Part shown: one piece after another, positions 45,366 to 55,310 of the stretch
Layout: every line of letters begins with the position of its first letter
How positions within the stretch are numbered: position 1 is the first letter of the stretch
Assembly: GCF_005473905.2 (NCBI RefSeq)
Contig: NZ_CP061336.1
Location: 186,001-250,000, forward strand
Reading direction: 5' to 3'
Length of the DNA stretch: 64,000 nucleotides
Source of the DNA: Ruminiclostridium herbifermentans
GTDB taxonomy: Bacteria > Bacillota > Clostridia > Acetivibrionales > DSM-1351
The notes under the pieces: generated by a model
Database searches by the model: none
Told to the model about the DNA's origin: nothing
Seen by the model: only the letters and a program-made list of their open reading frames with translations
Position numbers and translations under genes: made by a program

Positions 45366-46343
45366 ATGGCTAACAATATATCTGCTTTAAATGACAACAA
45401 AAATCCAAGGGAGCAAATACAGTTATCATTGAAAACAAGTAAGTGGAAGCAAATAAAGAATCAAAAACAACTGTTTTTTATGTCTGTGCCCTTGCTTATT
45501 TACATATTATTATTTTATTATGCACCAATATGGGGCTGGCTCATGGCTTTCCAGAATTATAAACCTGCTAAATCATTCTTTGATCAGAAGTGGGTTGGCC
45601 TGCAGCATTTTGAATATTTAATTAAAGATGAAGCCTTCATAAGGGATTTTAGAAATACCCTTTGTATGAGTGTAATTAATCTTGTACTTAGCTTTGTGAC
45701 AGCGGTAATACTAGCACTGCTATTAAATGAACTTAAGAATATATTTTTTAAGAGAACAATTCAAACAATATCATATTTGCCACACTTCTTATCATGGATA
45801 ATTGTTTGCGGTATAGTTCAAACTACTTTATCTACAGAAGGCGGTATAGTAAATGAAGTTCTAATGGCTATAGGACTCATTGACTCTCCTGTTTTGTGGC
45901 TGAGTGAGGGTAAATATTTTTGGGGAATAGTTGGAGCAACCAATGTTTGGAAGGAACTTGGTTGGAACACCATTATTTATATAGCAGCTATAGCAGCGAT
46001 AGACCCCGCGCAATATGAAGCTGCTGATATAGACGGCGCAGGAAGATTTAGGAAAATGTGGCATGTAACTCTTCCAGGTATTAAACCTACAATTATTATT
46101 TTATTGATAATGAACATCGGACGTGTTATGGATGCTGGATTTGAAATTCAGTACATATTGGGTAATGGATTGATTTCTGATTGGTCAGAAACAATTGATA
46201 TTTATGTTTTGAAATATGGTATTAAGCAATTTAATTATTCATTAGCGACAGCAGCAGGAATTATAAGAAGTGTAATCAGTATCATATTACTGTTTGCAGC
46301 GAACTTTATAGCTAAAAAACTAGGCGAAGAAAGGCTTGTATAG
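45366..46343 (+). CDS. ABC sugar permease (LplB-like)
   Basis: A 325-residue inner-membrane permease with six membrane segments, the first at about residues 38-58 (LFFMSVPLLIYILLFYYAPI). The EAA loop reads EAADIDGAGRFRKMWHVTLPGIKP, which docks with the ATPase. It belongs to the CUT1/LplB class importing oligosaccharides. The ribosome site CTGGAGG precedes ATG 45366. The second permease follows after nine bases. No ATP-binding subunit gene is nearby. Confidence 0.92.
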   Translation: MANNISALNDNKNPREQIQLSLKTSKWKQIKNQKQLFFMSVPLLIYILLFYYAPIWGWLMAFQNYKPAKSFFDQKWVGLQHFEYLIKDEAFIRDFRNTLCMSVINLVLSFVTAVILALLLNELKNIFFKRTIQTISYLPHFLSWIIVCGIVQTTLSTEGGIVNEVLMAIGLIDSPVLWLSEGKYFWGIVGATNVWKELGWNTIIYIAAIAAIDPAQYEAADIDGAGRFRKMWHVTLPGIKPTIIILLIMNIGRVMDAGFEIQYILGNGLISDWSETIDIYVLKYGIKQFNYSLATAAGIIRSVISIILLFAANFIAKKLGEERLV

Positions 46344-46352
46344 GGTGATGCT

Positions 46353-47267
46353 ATGAATATAAAACAAAGACAACTAAAGATAGGAGATGTAGTATTTACT
46401 ACCTTCAATACAATATTTATGTTGGCATTGGCGGTTGTTACTCTTTATCCTTTTTTAAATACAGTAGCGGTATCTTTTAATGATGGACTTGATACTATCA
46501 GAGGTGGAATTTATCTCTGGCCAAGAATTTTTTCATTACAGAATTACAAGGCTGTTTTCTTCTCAGGAACTGTGTATAATGCATTTTTTGTTTCAGTAGC
46601 TAGAACAGTGCTGTCAACAGTATTAAATTTGTTCCTAACAACAATGCTATCTTATACCTTAAGCAGAAGAGAATATGTTTTAAGGAAGCAAATCACAGTT
46701 ATTGTTGTTTTGACTATGTATTTTAATGCAGGACTTATACCTAATTATTTCTTGATAAAGGGCTTAGGACTACTTAATAATTTCTGGGTATATGTAATAC
46801 CTACACTTATATCAGGATTTAATATGATTGTTATAAGAACTTATATCCTAAGCATACCTGAGAGTTTAGTTGAATCAGCAAGAATTGATGGAGCAGGAGA
46901 TTTCAGAATATTCATTAAAGTAATATTCCCTCTATGTAAACCTGTTCTTGCAACAATAGCTTTATTCGTAGCAGTTGGTTCATGGAATAGCTGGTTTGAT
47001 ACATTTATATATTGTTCATCGAGACAAGATTTAAGTACTTTGCAGTATGAATTGATGAAATTGCTATCATCTACTTCAAATGCAAATGCTAATCCAGCTA
47101 TGGCAGCTGGTATTGGTGCAAGTTCCCAGTCTGCCGCAGGTCTGGTTACGCCATTATCAATAAGGGCAGCAATAACTATTGTTGCAGCAATGCCAATAAT
47201 TGTTGTGTATCCATTCCTTCAAAAGCATTTTATTGTTGGATTAAGCGTTGGAAGTGTAAAAGAATAA
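46353..47267 (+). CDS. ABC sugar permease (LplC/YtcP-like)
   Basis: A 304-residue permease with six predicted segments, starting near residues 17-37 (FNTIFMLALAVVTLYPFLNT). The EAA loop is ESARIDGAGDFRIFIKVIFPLCKP. It is the partner of the permease just upstream; together with the lipoprotein they form a CUT1 importer. The ribosome site is modest (AGGGTGATGCT), and the short gap suggests coupling. Such importers usually share one MsmK-type ATPase encoded elsewhere. Confidence 0.92.
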   Translation: MNIKQRQLKIGDVVFTTFNTIFMLALAVVTLYPFLNTVAVSFNDGLDTIRGGIYLWPRIFSLQNYKAVFFSGTVYNAFFVSVARTVLSTVLNLFLTTMLSYTLSRREYVLRKQITVIVVLTMYFNAGLIPNYFLIKGLGLLNNFWVYVIPTLISGFNMIVIRTYILSIPESLVESARIDGAGDFRIFIKVIFPLCKPVLATIALFVAVGSWNSWFDTFIYCSSRQDLSTLQYELMKLLSSTSNANANPAMAAGIGASSQSAAGLVTPLSIRAAITIVAAMPIIVVYPFLQKHFIVGLSVGSVKE

Positions 47268-47285
47268 ATTATAGGAGAAACGACT

Positions 47286-48509
47286 TTGGACAGATATGCA
47301 CATAGAATTGGTACAAAACAATTAAAGGTTGAAGGCAAGAATGGAGTTCCTTTGAGCAATCAGCAAGTTGATATATGTCAGAAAAAGCATAAGTTTCTTT
47401 TTGGATGTAGTGAGTTTACATCAATAATGTATGCAAATAACGAAATTAAAGATTCTGAAAAAGAATTTTATGAAGAACGTTACAATAAATTTACTAATTT
47501 ATTTAACTACGTAACCTTGCCTTTTTATTGGGCAAATTTTGAACCAATTAAGGGGCAGCCTAAAACGGCAAAATTTAAGAATGCAGCAAAGTTGTGGGAA
47601 TCAAAAGGATTGGTGATAAAAGGTCATCCTTTGTGCTGGCATACTTTGGCTCCAACATGGTTGCTTGAGTTAAATAATGCAGATATTATAAAGGAACAGC
47701 TTAACCGCATATACCGAGATGTAACAGATTTTGCTGGACTAATTGATATGTGGGATGTAATAAATGAAGTTGTAATAATGCCTATATTTGACAAGTACGA
47801 TAATGGAATTACACGCATATGCAACGAATTGGGGGCTGTAAAGCTTGTCAGTGAAGTATTTAAGGCGGCGAAGGAATCAAACCCTAATGCATTTCTTCTT
47901 ATAAATGATTTTAATACTTCAGAAGAATATGCAAGAGCAATTGAAATTCTTCTTGAAGCAGATGTACCTATTGATGCTATTGGTATTCAGTCACATATGC
48001 ATCAAGGCTACTGGGGAATAGAAAAGACAGAGAAGGTTCTTGAAAGATTTTCCCGTTTCAAATTGCCAATACATTTTACTGAGAATACATTAGTGTCTGG
48101 ACATATTATGCCCCCAGAAATTGAAGACCTTAATGATTATCAAATACCTGAATGGCCTACAACACAAGAAGGTGAAGAGAGGCAGGCAAGAGAAGCGGTA
48201 ATGCATTACAAGACGCTTTTTGCTCATCCTCTAGTCGAATCAATAACTTGGTGGGATTTTGCAGACGGAGCGTGGCTGCGTGCTCCTTCAGGTTTCTTAA
48301 CAAAAGAAAATAGAGTAAAACCTGTATATAATGAAATATATAACTTAGTGAAAAATGAATGGTGGCTAAATAAACAGAGTTTTACAACTGATGAAAATGG
48401 ATTCATAAATTTAAAAGGATACTTTGGCGAATATGAATTAACCTACAAAGGTAATAATGTAACATTTGAATTAAATAATCAAGATCAAAAAATAACCCTA
48501 AATGTTTAA
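47286..48509 (+). CDS. GH10 endo-1,4-beta-xylanase, intracellular
   Basis: A 407-residue glycoside hydrolase of family 10. The acid/base Glu lies in DMWDVINEVV, and the likely nucleophile Glu in LPIHFTEN; KGHPLCWHTLAPTWL and SITWWDFADGAW are further family stretches. There is no signal peptide, so it acts in the cytoplasm on xylo-oligosaccharides brought in by the adjacent importer. TTG 47286 is the start (AGGAG eight bases upstream). A short beta-rich C-terminal tail (about 355-407) follows the barrel. The terminator overlaps the last codons. Confidence 0.9.
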   Translation: MDRYAHRIGTKQLKVEGKNGVPLSNQQVDICQKKHKFLFGCSEFTSIMYANNEIKDSEKEFYEERYNKFTNLFNYVTLPFYWANFEPIKGQPKTAKFKNAAKLWESKGLVIKGHPLCWHTLAPTWLLELNNADIIKEQLNRIYRDVTDFAGLIDMWDVINEVVIMPIFDKYDNGITRICNELGAVKLVSEVFKAAKESNPNAFLLINDFNTSEEYARAIEILLEADVPIDAIGIQSHMHQGYWGIEKTEKVLERFSRFKLPIHFTENTLVSGHIMPPEIEDLNDYQIPEWPTTQEGEERQAREAVMHYKTLFAHPLVESITWWDFADGAWLRAPSGFLTKENRVKPVYNEIYNLVKNEWWLNKQSFTTDENGFINLKGYFGEYELTYKGNNVTFELNNQDQKITLNV

Positions 48510-48527
48510 ACATTTAGGGTTATTTTT
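48491..48527 (+). terminator. Strong terminator overlapping xylanase stop
   Basis: AATAACCCTAAATG (48491-48504) pairs perfectly with CATTTAGGGTTATT (48511-48524) over a six-base loop, followed by TTT. The xylanase stop codon (48507-48509) lies in the loop. It ends the importer-xylanase transcript. Confidence 0.92.
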
Positions 48528-49083
48528 ATGAAAATAAGAATTTATAAGTTGAAAAAGTGTTAAAATAGCAATGTTAACTATAAACTTGAATTTTTGCATA
48601 ATATAAATTCTAGACTAATAAATTTTTGCATTCGGGAATTGAAAGAGTCATTAACCTTTCACATATAGAGGCGTTGTTAAACAAATATCGAGTGTTTGCA
48701 GAAGAAAGGAGTAGCCCATATAAGTGCTTGTACGGATATTTTGATATTGAAGAAATTTGTGATAAATATTTTGTGTGGTTATTTTTAACACGTGCTTGCC
48801 TAGATTGGTGTATTATCATAAAAGTGTAGATTGTGTCTATACATAAAAGGTTATTTTTCAATACTATTGAAAAATTTACATAAATAATATATTATTGGTA
48901 ATAATAATTTAAACTTATTTTGTTAATTTATTTTGAACTGAGTTTGCAGGTAAAAGCAACAGACCTTTATAGTTAAGCTTATAAATGATTATTGAAATTT
49001 AAAGTTGTCAATAAATCATGGATAGGCTCTTCATAATTGTTTTATTATAAAATTTTGCCTGTATGCGGCACAGGAGGGGTTGT
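48528..49083. other. Gap between xylanase and beta-galactosidase genes
   Basis: About 550 bases without a supported gene. Overlapping frames on both strands near 48610-48861 (67 and 83 codons) lack a ribosome site, and the forward one would need a TTG start; I see no family in either. The forward frame may be a fragment of a decayed gene. No clear promoter for the beta-galactosidase was found. Confidence 0.4.
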
Positions 49084-52000
49084 ATGATAGTAGAAAAGTT
49101 TTTTGAGAATCCCAAAGTACTTCATGTAAATACAATGGATAACAGAGCATATTTTGTTCCGTATTCTAACATTGATGAGGCTTTATCAGCAGACAGGACA
49201 TGCTCAGGACGATTTCACCTGCTAAATGGTTATTGGAATTTTGAATATTTTAATAGTATTTATGATGTTACAGAAAAATTTTATGAACCAGGCTATGATT
49301 TCTCCAAGTTTAATAAAATACCCGTACCAGGAGCATGGCAAAACTTTGGGTATGATAAACATCAGTATACAAATATTAAGTACCCATTTCCATATGACCC
49401 TCCATACGTACCTACTGAGAATCCATGTGGGGTATACATCAGACATTTTGAGATTGACAGTAAATTTAATAATTTAAGAAAGTTTTTGAATTTTGAAGGA
49501 GTAGATTCATGTTTCTATCTTTGGATAAATGGCAATTTTGTAGGATATAGTCAAGTATCGCATGCAACAAGTGAATTCGATATTACAGACCTTGTGCATG
49601 AAGGCACTAATACCATTGCAGTATTAGTACTTAAATGGTGTGATGGCAGTTATTTTGAGGATCAAGACAAATTCAGAATGTCAGGAATTTTCAGGGATGT
49701 TTATATACTATTCAGACCTCAAGAGCATATACGGGATTTCTTTGTTAAAATAAACTTGAAAAACCAATATAAACAGGCAGATATATCTGTTGAGTTGGAA
49801 TACTTTAATAACCAGATATCCATAGATTATATACTTTATGACGTTAGCGGTAAGAATATAATACAAAAGGGTAAAGCAGATGGGAATTGTATCAACTTTA
49901 CAGTAAATCATCCCCAATTGTGGAATGCGGAGACCCCATATCTGTATACCTTGGTTTTAAGTTCTGGTGATGAAGCAATTTCCACAAAGCTAGGCATTAG
50001 AGAGATAAAAATAGAGAATAGAGTAGTACATTTAAATGGACAAAAAGTGAAGTTTAAAGGTGTAAATCGACATGACAGTAATCCAGTAACAGGTCCAGCA
50101 GTTACTATTGAAGATATGCTTTTAGACTTAATGATAATGAAGCAGCATAATATAAATGCAATTCGCACTAGTCACTATCCAAACTCGCCTGTATTTTTGG
50201 AACTCTGCGACAAATATGGATTTTATGTTATTGATGAGGCAGATATTGAAACCCATGGGACTACAACAATATATGTGGAAACCAAGGATGGCAGTGAATA
50301 TCCTTTATTAGCTCATAATCCACTATACGAAGAAACTATATTGGATAGAGTACAACGATGTGTTACAAGAGACAAAAATCGTCCTTGTGTGGTAATTTGG
50401 TCTTTAGGGAATGAATCAGGATATGGCAGAAATTTTGAAAATGCTCTTAGGTGGATAAAAAGCTATGATACTAGCAGACTTACGCACTACGAAAGTGCAT
50501 TATATCCACCATCTGGATACAAGTGTGATTATAGTAATTTAGATTTATATAGTAGAATGTATGCTTCATGTGAAGATATAATCAATTATTTTGAAAACAA
50601 TAATTGGGACAAGCCTTTCATTCAGTGTGAATTTGTTCATGCAATGGGGAATGGGCCTGGAGACATTGAAGAGTATTATGAACTGATTGAAAAGTATGAT
50701 GGCTTTTGTGGTGGTTTTGTTTGGGAATGGTGCGACCATGCCATCTTTATGGGGAAAACTGAAAAGGGTAGAGAAAAATTTTACTACGGTGGAGATTTCG
50801 GGGATTATCCTAATGATGGGAATTTCTGTATAGATGGACTTGTTTACCCTGATAGAAGACCTTATACTGGTCTTTTAGAGTACAAAAATGTTATAAGGCC
50901 AGTGAGGATAATTAAAGCCAATATTAAGGATGGAAAAATCACTATTAAAAATATGCTTGATTTCTATAATTTAAAGGATTATTTATATATAACTTATCAG
51001 GTGACAAAGAATGGAAGGGTTATATATGAAGGATTTATAGACGACAGCAGCATATTAAATGTAAAGCCTCATAATGAAAAAGTTATTTATCTTAATATTG
51101 ATAGTATAAATGAAGGAAATTGCTATATTAAATTTAATTACATCCAGAAAAATGACATGGAATTTACTAAAAGAGGACATGTTCTTGGATTTGATCAGAT
51201 TGAAGTATCTGTGGAGAAAAGATATGGCACTAGCAGTAAAATTGATAGTATAATTAAAAAGGACATGATGGCACAAGCTAGTTTAAATAGAGAAGGTTCT
51301 AGGTCAGAGGAAAATCAAGAGGTCTTTGATAACAACGAACAAGTAAATTCAGAACAGAGTAATTTATATGTCAAAGAGAATGATAAGAATGTTTTTGTTG
51401 TTGGTCAAAATTTTAAATACACCTATAACAAAAATACAGGTGTATTTGACCAGATCGTATACAATAACGAGATTATATTATCAAAACCAATGAACTACAA
51501 TATTTGGAGGGCGCCAACAGATAACGATAAGATCATGAGCGAGAAGTGGAAAGCATGTGGGTATGATAGAACTATTTCAAGAGTATACTCAACATCAGTT
51601 TCTCAATTGGGAAGCAGCATACGAATTGTAAGTGAATTATCATTAGCAGCAGTGCACATTCAGAGGATACTCAACATAAGCGCTCAATGGCTAATTGGGG
51701 ATAATGGTACAGTGGCCTTTAATATGCAAGTTGAAAAGAATATGGAAATGCCTTTTCTTCCAAGATTTGGAATACGTTTCTTTCTTCCTAAAGAAATTAA
51801 CAATGTAGAATACTTTGGATACGGCCCTTATGAAAGCTATCCAGACAAACATAGGGCTTCATATTTAGGTGAATTCAGGGCAAAGGTAAAAGACATGCAT
51901 GAGGATTACATTAGACCACAAGAGAATGGAAGCCACTGGAATTGCCATTATGTAAAGCTGCTTTCAGATGATGGTGTAGGATTAGCAGCTACAAATAACG

Positions 52001-52221
52001 AGACCTTTTGTTTTAATGTTTCACACTATACACAGGAGGAGTTAGAGGCAAAGAAGCACAATTTTGAACTGGAGGAAAGTGGCTATACAGTTCTTTGTCT
52101 TGACTATACACAGAGCGGAATAGGTTCAAACAGCTGTGGACCAGAACTTGCGAAAAAATACAGGTTTGATGCTCAAAGGTTTGAGTTTAATATGACTTTT
52201 AAGCCAATAGTGGGAGTTTAG
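49084..52221 (+). CDS. GH2 beta-galactosidase (LacZ type)
   Basis: A 1045-residue cytoplasmic glycoside hydrolase of family 2. Visible are the sugar-binding jelly-roll domain (NGNFVGYSQVSHATSEFDIT), GVNRHDSNPVTGP, DEADIETHG, the acid/base Glu in IWSLGNESGYG, the nucleophile Glu in PFIQCEFVHAMGNGPG and the C-terminal YFGYGPYESYPDK domain. ATG 49084 is chosen because AGGAGGGG lies just before it; ATG 49063 precedes that site. A polar insertion around residues 735-770 (EENQEVFDNNEQVNSEQSN) is unusual. No signal peptide. Activity on other beta-galactosides of plant walls is possible. Confidence 0.92.
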   Translation: MIVEKFFENPKVLHVNTMDNRAYFVPYSNIDEALSADRTCSGRFHLLNGYWNFEYFNSIYDVTEKFYEPGYDFSKFNKIPVPGAWQNFGYDKHQYTNIKYPFPYDPPYVPTENPCGVYIRHFEIDSKFNNLRKFLNFEGVDSCFYLWINGNFVGYSQVSHATSEFDITDLVHEGTNTIAVLVLKWCDGSYFEDQDKFRMSGIFRDVYILFRPQEHIRDFFVKINLKNQYKQADISVELEYFNNQISIDYILYDVSGKNIIQKGKADGNCINFTVNHPQLWNAETPYLYTLVLSSGDEAISTKLGIREIKIENRVVHLNGQKVKFKGVNRHDSNPVTGPAVTIEDMLLDLMIMKQHNINAIRTSHYPNSPVFLELCDKYGFYVIDEADIETHGTTTIYVETKDGSEYPLLAHNPLYEETILDRVQRCVTRDKNRPCVVIWSLGNESGYGRNFENALRWIKSYDTSRLTHYESALYPPSGYKCDYSNLDLYSRMYASCEDIINYFENNNWDKPFIQCEFVHAMGNGPGDIEEYYELIEKYDGFCGGFVWEWCDHAIFMGKTEKGREKFYYGGDFGDYPNDGNFCIDGLVYPDRRPYTGLLEYKNVIRPVRIIKANIKDGKITIKNMLDFYNLKDYLYITYQVTKNGRVIYEGFIDDSSILNVKPHNEKVIYLNIDSINEGNCYIKFNYIQKNDMEFTKRGHVLGFDQIEVSVEKRYGTSSKIDSIIKKDMMAQASLNREGSRSEENQEVFDNNEQVNSEQSNLYVKENDKNVFVVGQNFKYTYNKNTGVFDQIVYNNEIILSKPMNYNIWRAPTDNDKIMSEKWKACGYDRTISRVYSTSVSQLGSSIRIVSELSLAAVHIQRILNISAQWLIGDNGTVAFNMQVEKNMEMPFLPRFGIRFFLPKEINNVEYFGYGPYESYPDKHRASYLGEFRAKVKDMHEDYIRPQENGSHWNCHYVKLLSDDGVGLAATNNETFCFNVSHYTQEELEAKKHNFELEESGYTVLCLDYTQSGIGSNSCGPELAKKYRFDAQRFEFNMTFKPIVGV

Positions 52222-52310
52222 ATGGTTATATAGAGTTAGAAAAGCTTATTATATAGGTTAAAATTTATTAAAACACAGTTTATAAGTTTTAAAATAGGGG
52301 GAATGTTAGT

Positions 52311-52832
52311 ATGAATGAAACACTTAGAGTTTTAAAAGAAAGAAGAAGTGTTCGAAGGTATAAAAATGAGCAGATTACAGAAGAACAGCTTAACCAAATA
52401 TTAGAAGCAGGCGAGTATGCACCAAGTGGGATGGGTACTCAATCAACTATAATGGTAGTTGTTCAGGATAAAGAAATGGTAAAAAGACTTTCAAAGCTAA
52501 ATGCAAAATTTACTGGAGCACCTGACTCAGACCCATTTTATGGTGCGCCTACCGTAATTGTAGTATTAGCAGATAGTGAAAAAATAACATGTGTGGAAAA
52601 TGGTAGTCTTGTAATGGGAAATCTGATGAATGCAGCCTATGCTGTTGGAGTAAACTCCTGCTGGATTCACAGAGCAAAGGAAATGTTTGAAAGTGAAGAG
52701 GGACGAACGCTTCTAAAGGAATGGGGAATAAAAGACAGCTATGTTGGAATTGGAAATTGCATATTAGGATATTATGATTCCCAGTACCCTGAAGCAAGAC
52801 CTAGAAAAGAAGGCCGTATTATTAGAGTGTGA
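52311..52832 (+). CDS. Nitroreductase-family flavoprotein
   Basis: A 173-residue FMN-dependent oxidoreductase. RRSVRRYKNEQITEEQLNQI at the N-terminus, EAGEYAPSGMGTQ and the C-terminal VGIGNCILGYYD are characteristic of the family. Substrates range from nitroaromatics to quinones and flavins; nothing here tells which. The ribosome site GGGGGAATG precedes the ATG. It follows the beta-galactosidase after 90 bases but is probably unrelated in function. Confidence 0.88.
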   Translation: MNETLRVLKERRSVRRYKNEQITEEQLNQILEAGEYAPSGMGTQSTIMVVVQDKEMVKRLSKLNAKFTGAPDSDPFYGAPTVIVVLADSEKITCVENGSLVMGNLMNAAYAVGVNSCWIHRAKEMFESEEGRTLLKEWGIKDSYVGIGNCILGYYDSQYPEARPRKEGRIIRV

Positions 52833-52852
52833 TAGGGTTATGTAGGCTTAAA

Positions 52853-52898
52853 ATTCAATACTGGTATAGAAATAGACACTTCTATATCAGTATTGAAT
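52853..52898. terminator. Hairpin after nitroreductase gene
   Basis: ATTCAATACTG (52853-52863) pairs perfectly with CAGTATTGAAT (52888-52898), with inner TATAGAA/TTCTATA pairing. There is no T run after it, so it may end transcription weakly, or in both directions, since the next genes converge on it. Confidence 0.5.
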
Positions 52899-52947
52899 AT
52901 GTTGCATAAACAAAAGGGTGTATAAATGTTATCTTAGTTAATAATTT

Positions 52948-52998
52948 AACTTTCCTAGTTGAAAATTGTAGGTGTTAAACTTATCATTGGAAAGTTGA
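52948..52998. repeat. Dispersed repeat, copy B (GGTGTTAAACTTATC core)
   Basis: AACTTTCC (52948-52955) and GGAAAGTT (52989-52996) are inverted arms around TAGTTGAAAATTGTAGGTGT then TAAACTTATCATT. The same order occurs at 10989-11031, and the core resembles the terminal repeats at 18098-18170. It lies just beyond the 3' end of the minus-strand regulator gene. Confidence 0.5.
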
Positions 52999-53034
52999 AT
53001 TAATAATATTAAAACTCTATAAAAGTTAAATTGT

Positions 53035-53682
53035 TTATATAATACCGCTTTTTACAGCTAAAATTCCTAATTGAGTTCTGTCTTTAAGATTAAGCTTTTT
53101 AAGAATTCCAGAAATCACATTTCTGACGCTTCCCTCAGTAAGATAAATACTTTCAGCTATTTCTTTATTGCTTTTACCATCTACAATTAGCCTAATAATA
53201 CTTAATTCTCTATTAGATAATTCAACATTTAAACCCTTATTTTCAATAATTGATATTTTTGAATGTGAATTAACCTTTTTTATAATATTGCTATAAGTAT
53301 CCTTATGCATGATACCTAATCCAGCTGCCACACCTTTAACTGTCAGAACCAATTTCTCTTGATTTATATCTTTTAGTATATAGCCATCTGCTCCATAATT
53401 CAGTGCATTTTGTATTTTTTCATCATCATTAAATACTGTAAGCATTACCACTTTTGTTCGCATACATTTGGATTTTATTAATTTTGTCCCTTCAACTCCA
53501 TCACATACAGGCATTTCTATATCCATTAAAACCACATCTGGAGAGAGTTGTTCACATAGCTTAAATGCTTCTTTGCCATTTTCTGCGCAACCAACAACGG
53601 TAATTTCTTTATCTTGCTCAAGTATTTTTTTAACACCTTCTCTAAAAAGTAATTGATCATCCGCTAACAAAACTTTTATCAT
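53035..53682 (-). CDS. NarL/LuxR-family response regulator
   Basis: A 215-residue regulator: receiver domain (IKVLLADDQLLFREG, phospho-acceptor in VVLMDIEMPVCDG, Lys in GYILKDI) and a C-terminal LuxR HTH (LSNRELSIIRLIVDGKSNKE, IAESIYLTEGSVRNVISGIL). It overlaps the sensor kinase gene by 26 bases, so both are translated together. It is the last gene of a three-gene minus-strand unit. Target genes are unknown; autoregulation is possible. Confidence 0.92.
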   Translation of the reverse strand: MIKVLLADDQLLFREGVKKILEQDKEITVVGCAENGKEAFKLCEQLSPDVVLMDIEMPVCDGVEGTKLIKSKCMRTKVVMLTVFNDDEKIQNALNYGADGYILKDINQEKLVLTVKGVAAGLGIMHKDTYSNIIKKVNSHSKISIIENKGLNVELSNRELSIIRLIVDGKSNKEIAESIYLTEGSVRNVISGILKKLNLKDRTQLGILAVKSGII

Positions 53683-55279
53683 CTATATTTCCCTCCTCAG
53701 TTATTACTAATGGTATTTCAACATGAATGTTGAAGCCGTTTTCTCCATCTGAACCAAACTTAATATCACCATTTAAAGCCTTAATTCGTTGTTGCATACC
53801 TTGTAGACCAAACCCATTGTCAAAACATATTTTTTTACAGCCAATGCCATTATCAAAAATAAAGAGCTTAATATTATTATCTGAGAATTTTAGTATGATG
53901 CTTGCCTCGGTTGCTTTCCCATGCTTAATTGAATTTGTGAGAGCTTCTTGGCATATTCTATATATTACTTCTGTATGGGATTTAGATATATTTTGTTCAA
54001 TCTTATTAACCGATAGATCAACCTTCAAGCCCGAATATTCAAAATTATTGACTAACTTTTCTAAAATATCAAATAAGTTATCTTCTTCTTGCTTTGTTGA
54101 AGTTAAACCTGAAATTGAACGCCTTAATTCATTTAATCCATTACTAGTAACGAGAATGGCCTCATTAATGTGCTCTTCGGTTTCTTTAATATTTGTTTTA
54201 CATGAGAGTAAGCTTACCTGTAAAAGGGCTATTAAAATACTAAGTGTTTGTCCTAGAGTATCATGTACATCTCTTGCAAGACGGTTACGTTCCTTTAAAA
54301 CAGCAATTTCTTCTATAGTGGAAGCGTATTGCTTAAGCTTTATATTGGCATCTCTTAATTCTAGAATTAGACTTAGTGTGGACTTATTCTTCAAGTACAA
54401 ACAAAGGGCAAATGCAAAACTTACTAAGCTGCATATAGTAAATAAGGCAATGTCACTTATAATCTTCTTTGTTATTTCATTAACGGGGATAACGTTAATA
54501 ATCTTCCACGGTAAATTTTTAAAATTAAACAGGCTATATTTGTACTTTTTGTTATCCATCGACATAATTAAACTTTTATCATAATTAGTGATTTTTTGAT
54601 CATTAAGGCTTTTATCTGTTATATAGTTTCCTAGAGTGCCTAAATGTGTGGAGGCAATTATTTTATTCTGATTATCTAAGATCATGAAATAACCATTTTC
54701 GCCTACTGTTGTACCCTGTACTAATTCAGATAGTTTAAAAACTTCAATATCTAGTCCTACCACACCAATGGGTCTGTTATATTCATCAACCACTCTTCGT
54801 ATACAGCTAATTACATCTTCTTCATACCTAAAATCACTTTTATGTGATATCCAATAAAACTGCTTTTTCCCTTTGATCGCTTCTTTAAACCAATCTCTAG
54901 AACTAAAATAATTATCGGGTAAATCATTTTTATCCGGTAAAATGTAAGAGATGTATTTTCCTTCATTTGAAATAAAGTAAATATTACTTATTCTTGAATC
55001 TGGAACAATTATTGATTCAAATAGGGATAAAATATTATTTTTTAAAAGCCTGTTATTAACGTCATATGTAAGTAAATCTTTATTTTTTGATAATATATTT
55101 ATTATGTTTTCAGGATAACTAAAAAAATTAACCACAGCTTTTGACTTCTGAGTCATACTTTGGCTTAGCATGACTTCATAATCTTCAATAGTATTTATGA
55201 CAGAAAAATAACAGAAAATAATATTAAGTAAAACAAACAGTATAACAATAATGGTTTTAATTGATTTTGAAAAATTCAT
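53657..55279 (-). CDS. Sensor histidine kinase with Cache-like extracellular domain (HisKA_3)
   Basis: A 540-residue kinase with membrane segments near residues 8-28 and 278-300 flanking a 250-residue extracellular domain. YFSSRDWFKEAIKGKKQFYW followed by VVDEYNRPIGVVGLDIEV is the dCache_1 pattern, which binds small ligands. The cytoplasmic part has the NarX/DesK-type H-box RDVHDTLGQTLSILIALLQ, YRICQEALTNSIKHG and a GFGLQGMQQRIKAL G-box. The ribosome site GGAGAG precedes the ATG. It pairs with the overlapping LuxR-type regulator. Confidence 0.9.
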   Translation of the reverse strand: MNFSKSIKTIIVILFVLLNIIFCYFSVINTIEDYEVMLSQSMTQKSKAVVNFFSYPENIINILSKNKDLLTYDVNNRLLKNNILSLFESIIVPDSRISNIYFISNEGKYISYILPDKNDLPDNYFSSRDWFKEAIKGKKQFYWISHKSDFRYEEDVISCIRRVVDEYNRPIGVVGLDIEVFKLSELVQGTTVGENGYFMILDNQNKIIASTHLGTLGNYITDKSLNDQKITNYDKSLIMSMDNKKYKYSLFNFKNLPWKIINVIPVNEITKKIISDIALFTICSLVSFAFALCLYLKNKSTLSLILELRDANIKLKQYASTIEEIAVLKERNRLARDVHDTLGQTLSILIALLQVSLLSCKTNIKETEEHINEAILVTSNGLNELRRSISGLTSTKQEEDNLFDILEKLVNNFEYSGLKVDLSVNKIEQNISKSHTEVIYRICQEALTNSIKHGKATEASIILKFSDNNIKLFIFDNGIGCKKICFDNGFGLQGMQQRIKALNGDIKFGSDGENGFNIHVEIPLVITEEGNIDDKSFVSG

Positions 55280-55310
55280 GTTTTCTCTCCGGATATTGTT
55301 TTAGTTGCTG

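Noticed and set aside
48610-48861. Overlapping small ORFs on both strands
   Set aside because: Neither has a ribosome site, the forward one needs a TTG start, and no family is recognisable; possibly a decayed gene.
53727-54584. 285-codon plus-strand ORF opposite the sensor kinase gene
   Set aside because: The minus strand encodes a complete histidine kinase with all motifs here; the plus frame is its mirror and has no family match.
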